Source of the DNA: Lepas anatifera
Lineage: Eukaryota > Arthropoda > Thecostraca > Lepadidae
Length of the DNA: 64,000 nucleotides
Assembly (NCBI GenBank): GCA_034440635.1
Contig: JAOTON010001589.1
Location: forward strand, 62,001-126,000
Direction: 5' to 3'
Shown here: positions 13,436 through 24,100 of the stretch, piece by piece
How positions within the stretch are numbered: the first letter of the stretch is position 1
Layout of the letters: each line of letters begins with the position of its first letter
Translations under genes and position numbers: made by a program
Notes under the pieces: generated by a model
What the model saw: only the letters and a program-made list of their open reading frames with translations
Told to the model about the DNA's origin: nothing
Database searches by the model: none

Positions 13436-14463
13436 TTAACCCGCGCCCCACCGGGGGTCCAGCGCCACCTTCGCCCCACCGGGGGGCCATCGATGGCCCC
13501 CCTCTAACTCCGAAAATATGGGCGTTAGCGCAAATCTGCAAAGTGCAATAGAAAGCTCGCGTAAATTCAGTGAGAAATTTCATATGTTTTAGTGCTCAGG
13601 TCAATGGTTTGACCTCCAGAGGTCAAATTAGGTCATGATCGGCTATTTTCACTCAAATATGCAATCCTTAAGCAAATTGGGCATAACTCTTATGCCATTA
13701 GAGCTATTGAGGTCTGGTAAAGTACATTTGATAGGAAATTGTCAGTAATTTTTCCGCTATGTAAACGTAAAGACCTCCCGCCAGTGGTTTGACCTCCAGA
13801 GGTCACCTCGTAACCTTAGATGACCTGAGGTCACGAAAGGTCAGAAAGTGACCTTGCCGTATATTAAATGAAAGCTAATGACAAGACAAAGACGATGGTG
13901 TTTGTTTCAGCGCTCTTGCTTATACAGATCAAAAGTTATTGTCAAAACACTGTTTTTGACCCCTGGTGACTTATGACCTTGGAGAGGTCAAAGGGCAAAT
14001 ATGGCCCCTGGAATCCGTGAAGGGGTGTCCAAGAACGCTATTCTGATCAAGCTGAGCATTTTCAATCGCTTTTGTGTTTTTTAGATCATAAGACAGCTTT
14101 TCCCCATGCTTTTTCAATGGGAGAGGTCACCTCGTGACCTGACATCAGGGCTCCAAATCGAAAAATCCCGGATATACACCTTGTACACCCCGGAGGGGCC
14201 ATAATGTGTAGGAAGTTTCAAATCGATCGACTTCGAAATGTAGCTCTTACAGAGCTCTAAATTTGAAGTGAAATGACCTTGGTTGACCTTGTCTGGTAAC
14301 CTGACCTTGGGTGACCCGGGGTAAATAATTTCAGGGATGGTGGAAAAATGATGCAGCGAGAGGTAGAGCTCTCAACCGCGGTGATGCGTCTCTTCGTTTT
14401 TCTACTATCCCGGAAAAACCTTAGGAGGGGCCATCGATGGCCCCTCGGTTGGGCGAGGGTTAA
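13436..14463 (+). mobile_element. Family-A MITE, complete, TTAA target duplication (piggyBac-like ends)
   Basis: The element begins TTAACCCGCGCCCCACCGGG and ends with its inverse, CCCTCGGTTGGGCGAGGGTTAA, so it has imperfect terminal inverted repeats starting CCC inside a duplicated TTAA. It is 1028 bp including both TTAAs and has no transposase frame, so it is non-autonomous. TTAA duplication with CCC...GGG ends is the known signature of the piggyBac superfamily; the assignment is by these ends only. The interior holds at least 17 AGGTCA/TGACCT hexamers counted by eye. Truncated inverted relatives lie at 44829-45104 and 49079-49814. Confidence 0.85.
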
Positions 14464-14820
14464 TCAACCTGCAAAAACAATTCAAAAGTAATGGTATCAA
14501 CATAAAGGCTTTATCACAATTTCCTGCAGACTTATTCCCCAAAGTTCTAAAAGGAAGTGGGTTAAAATGACCTCCCAAAGATTACAGGTAAAAATTGCAG
14601 CATGAAGATATAAAGGGTCTAGGATAAAATGATTTGGAGGATACGAAATTATTCCAAGTAGTACCTACAAGAACAGAAAAGTTTTCGTCCAATTTCCGTT
14701 TTCCCAGATATTTCTGAAGGAGAGGTCATGTCCCGTACCTGAGCCTAGGTCATCTATGAAAAAGTACTGCAATATATTTCATAGTACTCGGTTGGTCCGT
14801 TGTGTGGTTTAGATTATCTT
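14464..14820 (+). repeat. Family-B MITE, continuation after the nested insertion
   Basis: From 14464 the sequence resumes the family-B consensus, matching the reverse complement of roughly 55060 down to 54790. Shared landmarks are TAATGGTATCAACATAAA-like and CATTTCATGCAAAG-like blocks, AAATGACCTC and GAGAGGTCATGGTCCGTAC-like. Together with 13040-13435 it reconstructs a single copy split by family A. The far right end is not defined; the similarity fades before the satellite at 14889. Confidence 0.7.
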
Positions 14821-14888
14821 TGATAGATTCACGCTTTTCTTACTTTTGCCACCTTCATCATTTCTGGAAGTGAGATCACTCGAACTGC

Positions 14889-15815
14889 ACTGGAGTTTGA
14901 AGCCCTCGGGGGCCCTTTGTTTATCAATGCCTCATAGGGTTTCTTCAGCCAGATTTCGCCAAAATTTTCAAAATTGCCCTGAGGGGCCCCTATGGGCCCC
15001 ACCCTAAAAATATTTTTGCACTGTTTTTGGAAAATGCAGCCCTTTCTGATGGTGAAGAAAAAATTCCCAAGTTTTCGTAAACTGGTGCCCACAAGTACTA
15101 TTATTAGGCTTTGAGGCCCCCCGAGGCCCCTTATTTATCAATGCCCCATATGGTTTCTTCAGCCAGATTTCTCCAATGGACGTAAGCATCACGCATGCCG
15201 ATTTTCAAGAAAATCTAAGGGGTCCGCCCTATTCGCCAAAATTTTCAAAAGTGCCCTGAGGGGCCCCTATGGGCCCCACCCTAAAAATATTTTTGCACTG
15301 TTTTTGGAAAATGCAGCCCTTTCTGATGGTGAAGAAAAAATTCCCAAGTTTTCGTAAACTGGTGCCCACAAGTACTATTATTAGGCTTTGAGGCCCCCGA
15401 GGCCCCTTATTTATCAATGCCCCATATGGTTTCTTCAGCCAGATTTCTCCAATGGACGTAAGCATCACGCATGCCGATTTTCAAGAAAATCGAAGGGGTC
15501 CGCCCTATTCGCCAAAATTTTCAAAAGTGCCCTGAGGGCCCCTATGGGCCCCACCCTAAAAATATTTTTGCACTGTTTTTGGAAAATGCAGCCCTTTCTG
15601 ATGGTGAAGAAAAAATCCCAAGTTTTCGTAAACTGGTGCCAACAAGTACTATTATTAGGCTTTGAGGCCCCCGAGGCCCCTTATTTATCAATGCCCCATA
15701 TGGTTTCTTCAGCCAGATTTCTCCAGTGGACGTAAGCATCACGCATGCCGATTTTCAAGAAAATCGAAGGGGTCCGCCCTATTCGCCAAAATTTTCAAAA
15801 GTGCCCTGAGGGGCC
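14889..15815 (-). repeat. Inverted block of the 277 bp satellite, three monomers plus partial
   Basis: The same monomer as in 1-12148 appears in reverse complement (for example GCATCACGCATGCCGATTTT at about 15187, 15465 and 15740). The first unit (14889-14970) lacks the stretch between the AGCCAGATT and CGCCAAAATTTTC blocks, so it is internally deleted. The block stops at GAGGGGCCCC near 15815. It faces the main array across 2.7 kb of nested MITE sequence. Confidence 0.95.
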
Positions 15816-17342
15816 CCAAGGCATGTTTTCTGTAAATATTTGTCTTAGATATCTTTGGGGTATTGATATCTTCGTCTGATATCAGTTTGGATGTGATCAG
15901 CCTTCTTGTTGAGCTAGGACATAGCTTTAAGTGTCCTGATTTAAGCTTGTACTGAATATGAATGTGGGCTGAATCTGTGCCGAATCTGTGCTGAACGTGT
16001 GCTAACTTTACGTACACCTGGTTTTAGCTTATCATCTTCGCGGGTTCCCGGCGCATATTGCACGCACGTCCTCCTTTCTATTTTTTTGTTTTATTTATTT
16101 CTTGGCTCAGTTAAGGGGTTCAGTAATAACCCAAGCGATAGTGTTCAACATATGTGGGCCCTCTACGTATCTACTTATAACTTAACCTTATTAATTTTTG
16201 TTTTGTGTCCCGTTTGTTTACTTGTAAGTTTATTTTGCTCTTTTAACTGTGTTTTTGGCGTTATATTTGTTCATTTCGTTCCCTAACGTGCATCTTACTT
16301 TGTTATGTCCTGTCAGTCTCTGTTTGATCACTTTTTCTGTTTGTTTTCTCGTTCCATGATAACTGTTTCTTCGTTAAGATTTTATGATTTGTTCATTCTG
16401 CCTATGCTACACATGTGCTCTTTTATAATACTGGTTGCTTACTTCCTTTTGTTTATACTATGTGCCTGTAAAGTTCTATTCTGTTGCTCTTTGTTCAGTC
16501 TTTACTCTGCCCATGTCTTCTTTTGCTGGTCTATTCATTTCTTCTGTCCCCTGTTTGTATATGAAAAATGAAATAAAAAAGCTGATGATGATGATAATGA
16601 TGATAGGGACACCGATAATAAATGGGAAGAGTGGGAGCTGCAGCCTTAACTTTACTGCTCTGAGTGGGAGTTCTATGTAGGTTGCTATAGGTAGAAGCCA
16701 AGGGCTTTGAGAGAATATGCATTCTTCAGTTGCCCCTGATACTGTACTGGGGCAAGGATCTGGATATCCATCCAGATTCGTCAGCATGTTTTGCAGTTTT
16801 TCCTAAAAAAATCTGTATATACTGTGTTCTTCCCCGAGATGAACTGTTGAGTTTCACATCATGTTGGTGAGAGGCCTTATTCCAATGTCCCCCAACTGCA
16901 ACATAGGTACCTTGCAGCCAATGTGTCATTATGTGCTGATTGATCCAGGAGATAAAAACATGTAACCCCCTGCCCTCTCAAAAGAAAAAAATTGCCTAAA
17001 TATCTTCTAGAACACTGTTTCTTATGATTTGCAGGCTATGTTGCCCCTCCTTCTCAAACAACCAATATGGGTCTTCTGCTATGCTATGTATATTGTGGTC
17101 AAGATACCTTTAATTGTGGTGACATAAGCCACAGAATACTTCCAAACATTGCTCAGTGCTTGATGAATCTGAATTCAACATCTGATCCTGATTGAACTCT
17201 CACCATGGAACCTTGGACAGTGTTGGTGTAGAAACTTTGCCTGCAGTTCAAGCTGGTTGGCATTGCTGTGGCTGCCAAGGGCATTGTAAGCAAGGTAGGG
17301 GCAGTTTTTTTTAATTAATAGACCAAATATGCTGAGTTTTCC
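15816..17342. other. Intergenic, T-rich, with a GAT-type simple repeat
   Basis: No gene recognised. 16060-16560 is strongly T-rich on the + strand and is followed by a short AAATAAAAAA-GCTGATGATGATGATAATGATGAT tract at 16569-16602. A T-rich 3' region ending in a short simple repeat could be the 3' end of a non-LTR element, but no coding part is seen. Small open frames here have no recognisable domain. Confidence 0.4.
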
Positions 17343-17530
17343 ACCCTGGTAGCTTGGCTGGCAGAGCAAAACATGCAGTGGCAGTGCATGTCCAGGCCTG
17401 GATCAGTTCCCCTGAGATGCTCCGGCGCTCAATAGTTTACCCAACACAGGTCAGCTGGCAACTGACTGGTGAGAGGGTGACCTGAGCAGGGTGGCTGTCT
17501 GTGCTTTGTGTGACGTTAAACTTTGTATGT
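17343..17530 (+). repeat. SINE-1 fragment (tRNA-like head)
   Basis: It matches the copies at 50871-51289, 31668-32006 and 54190-54619. Shared blocks are GGTAGCTTGGCTGGCAGAGC (box A-like), CATGCAGTGGCAGTGCATG, ATGCTCCGGCGCTCAATAG and CAACTGACTGGTGAGAGGG. It lacks the segment around GTTGGGCTC and the distal tail. Confidence 0.75.
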
Positions 17531-18164
17531 GACAAAACATTCTTCTTCATTTCAGGTGGAAATTTACTCTGTGTTCCTGGTTTTAGTCACTTGCAGTCAA
17601 CCAATTCAAAGCACAAAGAACAGTACCAAGTCATTGTGCACCTTAAAAGTATGAAACCCTAATTCAAGACTGAGATAAGACCATCAATTAAGAGTTCAGA
17701 AAGACAGAATGATAAGGCACCAGGTCTGCTAAATTCTGTTCACTGCTCTTTAGTATAGATACTGATTGTGCTATAGATACTGCAGCCTGGAGAAAATATT
17801 TACATGAAGGCATGTAGCCCTCCATAAAAACCACACTGCAAACGATATTGTGCACTGGTCAAGGGTCGTGATTGGTAGCCTTCCGAGCCAAACCACACTG
17901 GGTGAACTGGTTAAAGCACCATTACGGCGCTAGAGAACGCTTGTTGTACAACATATGATTCACAGAAGGGGCTTCACAGTCGTAACTGGTTGGAAATACA
18001 TTTGATGTGCTTTTATGCACTCAGTGCTTGGGAATATGAATAAAGGGCCTGTTTGTAATATGTCTTTGAGTTTTGTCTTTGTGTATGGCCTGACATGCGA
18101 AATATGAACAAAAGGAAAATTTGTAACGTGCAGAACAACTGTCATGTTACAGGAGTAAGCAGCC
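17531..18164 (+). other. Upstream region of the DDI1-like gene
   Basis: This holds no gene of its own and presumably contains the promoter and 5' UTR of the gene beginning at 18165. No TATA box at a sensible distance is clear. GTTACAG at 18146-18152 just before the start codon could be a splice acceptor for a 5' UTR intron, but no donor was paired with it. Confidence 0.35.
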
Positions 18165-21100
18165 ATGCGTCTTACAGTCACTACAGCATCTGGCGAACTC
18201 TATCAGTTCGATGTCAGTGCTGACCTTGAACTGGAAAACCTCCGCGCATTTGTCCAGGTAATAGTTTTACCAAAGCTATTGTGAGTACTTTCAAAATCAC
18301 AAGCAATTTTACGATGCTAAATGCATTTTCCTACACAGAGGGAGAGAGGAAGGGGATTTCGGGACCAAGGAAGATGCCCAGGACTTACTATCATTTGTGT
18401 CAGGCTGCTTATTTTTCACTTTATTTTGTGCAACATTTTAACTTGAAGATAACTGCTGCCTTTGGCCGATGGCTGAAAAATCGGCGTTGTCAAGGAAAGG
18501 AGACAGACAAATTTGGTCGTCGCAGCCTGTGAAGCAGCCTGTGAAGGTCTGCTCGTTGTTGATTAATTGATTATCATATTGGGGCTCGCATGACTCTTCA
18601 TCCTCTTTATTTCATCCTATCGAAAGAACGTCCTGTCTGACCCTCTGATGTCACAGGTGGAGGTGAACATCCCACTAGACTCTCTGCAGCTGGTACATGA
18701 AGGTCGTCGGCTCACGGACGACAAGAAGACCCTGAAAGACCTGGGCGTGAAAGAGAATGACGTGCTGTTTGTGGACTCGTCCCCTCCGCCTGCTGCCGCC
18801 GGGGCAGGGCCGGGTCCAGGAGCCTCCGTGGCCGAGCAGTGTGAGTGTTACATCGGCCGGTAAGGGAGAGCGAAATCGCAGGTGCTGGAAAAGGCTGTCG
18901 GCGGAGTGAAGCCATACACATATATTAGAACAGAACATAAGAACGAAGCACATGCACAATCTTTCATAATATGAGGGGGCGAGCCGGCTCGGGGGGAGGG
19001 AGATGACATTAAAAACATTGACATAAAACAGCTAGGTAGGTAAAATATAATCACATCAATTCAATCAGTCACATCGACTGTACGGAATTCACCGGGCCCC
19101 AAGCGCCCCGCCAACCAGTCAACACCGCCGGCACCAGGCATCCCTCAGCGCCACCCATCAGCACTAAACACCGCAGAGCCACTCGCCTAGAGGCCGCCCG
19201 CGCAGGGGCCGCCGCACCCAGCCACCGGAGCCCGCAGCGAGACGGATACGGCGGCAGCGCTGGGAGCACCACAGTAGCTGCCGGATATATAGCTAGTCAG
19301 CTAGCTAGTTAGAGTGGCCAAGGAAAGGCACGCGCCTCATGCCAGTGGATAGACTTCATCTGAGATTAGGTCATCGGTGTTCCGACCGCCGCCTACGTTA
19401 TTGTCGTGCATTGTCAGCAGGGGACCGGGTGGTCTAGTGGATCCACTACCTGTCTCCAGATTGGAATAGCATGGATTACCGTGGGTTCGATCCCCTAGGC
19501 AGGAAACCGCCTTCCGTGTCTGGCCCCGTAGAGAGTATCCTTGACACCCACGCTAATACATGATGTAATTCGGCAAAGCGTACATGTTTGGGAGTGGCCT
19601 TGGTAGAATATTTATAATGCTACTTTCACCCACCTTAAATTCAAATACTGTTTATGCATCACTTTCATTTGGCCATTTTCGCTGGTATGTTCTCCGTGTG
19701 TGGCAGTGGCGCAGATTGACTTCGGGAGTATTCGCGTGCCGCCTGCGGCGGGTGCTGCCTCCGGCGGTGGCGGCGCGGCGCGTGAGGACGACCCCTCCTT
19801 CATCCGGGAGATGTTCCTGGCCAACCCGGACCAGCTGGCGATGCTGAAGCAGAACAACCCGCGCCTGGCGGAGGCTCTTCTCAGCGGCGACATCGGTCAG
19901 TGGCGACGGGCACTGTAGGTTGGGTTTCCTGTGCACTAAGGTATACATAAAGCGGTCTATTTTGTCATAACGTTAACGTATATTTCGTCTATCTATATAG
20001 GTCAAGCTCAAACGCTTTAAATTGATATCTTTAGATAAATCGGAAGAGGTGGGTTTCTGGATTTTGGTGGGGTTACGGAGTATCTTTCACTCATTTCCAG
20101 TCAACTCCAACGGACTAGAACGCTGTCGATCGACAACAAGTAACGGATGTGGGAAGATCCCCAGATGTGGGAAGTAACAGATGTGTCTAGAGAAAAGAAA
20201 CTGCTTCTGATATTGTCTGTGGTGGACGTGTTATTTTGTTTAAGAAATGTTTGCGAAATTTGCAATGCAATGCAGAAAATTAGCATGTTTACATAAATGT
20301 AATCAGGGTGTGATCTTTTTGAATCTCAGGCTCAGTTGATTTCCCTCTGCATGGTTCGTGCGTCTTGCCGTTTTCTCTCCGTTTTAGATATTGAATACGC
20401 CATCTTCAGGAAATCATGTCTCAGAATTAAAAAATCGTCCAGTTTTATTCAAACATGGTTGAAATCATATGGTGCTGCCTTGCTGTTATCAAGAAATATA
20501 TTTGATTTGCTCATATTTGTGACCCTGGTTTTCCAGTCTTCCCCACCAGAAAGCTTAAGCATGTGCTGAATGGATCAAATCTTAGGTTGAAGTCTGTTGA
20601 TTAGGAAGGTATGCAGTCGGAGGGTATATACTCTTCTCGCCTTTCCAGTACGGCGTGGGTCAGATCCACCACCGCATACCACATTTATCTTTAATTCGCC
20701 GACTCTCTTATTTCTTGTCGTAGTTGTCTCCGTGCATCATGAGACATGTTTGTCTCCGTTTTATTCCCTTCTAACTATTGATCGCCCTGCAGATGCATTC
20801 GCCACCGTTCTCCGAGAACAACAGGAGGCGCGCCTGGAGCGCGAGCGACTGCGCATGCGCATGGCGACGGCAGATCCGTTTGACGTGGAGGCGCAGCGTT
20901 TGATGGCCGAGGAAATCAGACAGAAGAACATTGACGCCAACATGGAGGCTGCCATGGAGCACAACCCGGAGAGTTTTGGATCGGTTATCATGCTTTACAT
21001 CAACTGCGCCGTAAACGGATATCCCGTGAAGGCGTTTATCGATTCAGGTGGGTTGCCATGATATGCAGGTAGGTTGCCATGATATGCAGGTGGGTTGCCA

Positions 21101-24100
21101 TGATGTGCAGGTGGGTTGCCATGATATGCAGGTGGGTTGTCATGATATGCAGGTGGGTTGCCATGATATTTAGGTGGGTTGCCATGATATGCAGGTGGGT
21201 TGCCATGATATGCAGGTGGGTTGCCATGATATGCAGGTGGGTTGCCATGATGAACATTGATGTTTTGGTATATGTACCTTTTTCCATTGGATGACAGCAA
21301 TTGGCTATCGTTTCACCTCGAGTGCGAAGGATCTGAAAGAAGTTAGATCGTTGATAAGTTTTGAAGTGCTGCGGCGAGGAGCATGATGATGAGTTGATAA
21401 GATGTTCCCTGGTCTCTCCCCTCGAATCCGGAAATGTAAAAAACACTGAAGATTATATATTCGGGCACAGCCCTTCATCAGAATCATGGAGTAAATATCA
21501 ATAATTTCTCAGTCCTAGTATAGCCAGACCTCGAATTGAGCTTCACTCAATTCGATGAAGGGCTGTGCCCGAATATATAATCTTCAGTATTTTTAAATTT
21601 CTGGATTCAAGGGGAGAGGCCAGGGAACATCTTAGAAGTTAGATCGGTATAATTTTGAGACATGCCGGTGTGTTTCACAACCTTACTGCACATATTCTCC
21701 CGCAAGAAGTGCGCTGAAAAAATATCCATGTGGCAACCCTCTGAGTTTTGGAGTTGTTCCCAGCGTGACAGCTGACCGCGCCCTCTCCCCAGCCCTGCAG
21801 CCAACACTAGTATTGTAGTCACTCCTTGGCTACCCCAAAACCCGCGCCTCTTCAAGTGCCTAACAAATATGGCCTGCAGGTTCTCTCGAAGTGCCAAGCA
21901 AACCTGATTTGTAACCTCTCTTCAGGCCCAGAGCGAATATGACCCATGCCTCTCTTCAGGCACCCAACAAGCTTAACCTGTAGCCTTCCGTGTGCGCTGT
22001 AAAAATCTGATCTGTAGCCTCCCTCTAGAGGCTGAGCCAACCTGACCTGTAGCCTCTCCCAGGGGCTTGGAAAATCTGGCCGGTAGCCGCTCTCCAACCT
22101 GACCTGTAGCCTCTCGCCAGGCGCCCAGACGACGCTGATGTCGGCGGCGTGTGCGGAGCGCTGCCACATCATGCGTCTGGTGGACACCCGCTGGAGCGGC
22201 ATCGCCAAGGGCGTGGGAACGCAGCGGATCCTGGGCCGGGTGCATATGGGCCAGATTCAGATAGAGGACGTGTTCTTGACGTCTTCCTTCTCCATTTTGG
22301 AGGAGCAGCCCATGGACATGCTGCTCGGCCTGGACATGTTAAAGCGACATCAGGTAGGGATACATAAATAGTATGGGTGACATGGTGTTCATTGCCTCGG
22401 AAGCGAGTATTCATTGACTAAGTTTGTTCCTTATTTGTTTAGTGATGGGGTTTAGAGGGACTACCATGATTACTGCTGAGAAACGTAATGTTTTTACGTG
22501 TCTATACGCTGAATTGCGGATGTGATGTTTCGACAAGGCCAACACGATGGCGTTCTCGAGCAGTCTTTTCATAAGTGGAAAGTTGCAGTTTGGATTCGGG
22601 ACCAGGGATGAAATTAAGGCGGGATTGTGTGTCATGTGCCGTGGCTTCCAATCCACGCGTTTGTGCTCAGTGCTCGTTCATCTCATTAAAATTTTCGGTG
22701 AAGGTATCTGGTCATTCTGTGAAGGTATCTGAAGGTATTTTTCATGTATTACTCACGCTTCCACACTATTAAGGTGTCTTTTAAAAAGTTGTGATGAGTA
22801 AAAAGGGATTGAAAACTATGGAAGGAGACGATAAGGAAGAGGATAAAGAGGATGGGATTTTACCCGGATTAGCTTAATTCTTCTCGAATAAGATCTATGT
22901 ATTTGTAAAGCTTCTGAGATTCCTGAATCGGAAAGTGTAGATTTATAATAGCTTTCATAGGAAGAGCTTATAATTGAACTTGTATTTCATGCTGATCGTT
23001 CGAAATATGTGCATTTCCGGGAAATGACCTCATTAGGTGAAGTCGGACCATATTACCTATTATCCATTAATTGTCTCTTGAATGGAGGCTTAGAAATTGG
23101 TCAAAATAGAACTTTATTTGGTGCTCAAATTGCCATTGTGATGTCGTATTCATGGGCCGCACTTTATCGTGGAGGCGACTTCTGCGGTTTATTCACAGTC
23201 CACCACAATACTTTCGTTTTCAACCATGGGTGTTGAAAGTGGGAAGGGGATTGACGACTCCTCCCACTCTTCGTAAGAAAATTTGCGAATTCAGCCAAAT
23301 GTGGTAGTAGATTCAATTTTTTTAGAATTGTGAGCAGAATATAAAAGTTCAAAGCGGAAGAGTATTTGATTTTAGACGGAGTAGTATTTTCCGTCAGCCA
23401 GTGATTCGAGTTTCGCTGACAACCCCATCGCCCGCGGTTAACATAAACTAACGAGGACTGAACGCCAGCTGACCCCTGAGTCTTGCTGTGTTTGCAGTGC
23501 GTGATTGACCTGAAGGACAACGTGCTGCAGATTGGCACCACTAACACCACCACCAAGTTTCTACCGGAGAACGAGCTGCCCGCCTGCGCACGACTCAGTA
23601 ATCGGTGAGGGGGCAAACATTGCTAAAGCGCTTTGGACCCATGATTTTGTTGCAATTAGTGTGGGACCATGTATGCAGTGCTTGCTGTCCAGTCAGGACG
23701 GTGATGCGGGCTGTGTGAGATACCTTCGCTAATAAGGTGCTGTGTTCGATAATATCATAATATAAGGTATCATATAATATATGACAAGGTATCAAGTTCG
23801 ATAATAAGGTATCATGTGTAATCGTTACGGCGCTGGGATGTGCTTCAAAGCTTCTTTTCTTTGGCCGTGAGAAGTCGATATATAGAACGTTGGGAAAAAC
23901 AGAACTGGTTTTGTCACGCCATGCCAACGGGATGACCTTGTTCGTCTGACTACGTAAACACTCAACAAGAAATGGCATGAGCTGTGATTAATTTGATGAA
24001 TTCTTCAATTTTACCTCAAATTGTCGTTGCGCCGTTAAAAATGTCGTCCATTCACTGAGGTGGCGACAGTGCTTAGTCTTTAAAACTGGCGGCAAAGGTT

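Noticed and set aside
16000..16571. Hydrophobic frames that look like membrane proteins
   Set aside because: T-rich DNA gives Phe/Leu/Ser/Cys-rich translations by composition alone; no homology or splice signals.
19481..19495. Functional tRNA gene in DDI1 intron 2
   Set aside because: Box B is good, but a full cloverleaf with acceptor stem pairing cannot be drawn; it fits a SINE head better.
20597..20792. Extension of DDI1 exon 4 to an upstream ATG (20597)
   Set aside because: The CCCTGCAG acceptor at 20792 gives the right phase with exon 3 and continues the family alignment; the upstream part has no resemblance to DDI proteins.
20995..21446. Open frames with HGNPPAY or MATHLHI repeats
   Set aside because: These are reading artefacts of the 21 bp minisatellite in DDI1 intron 4.
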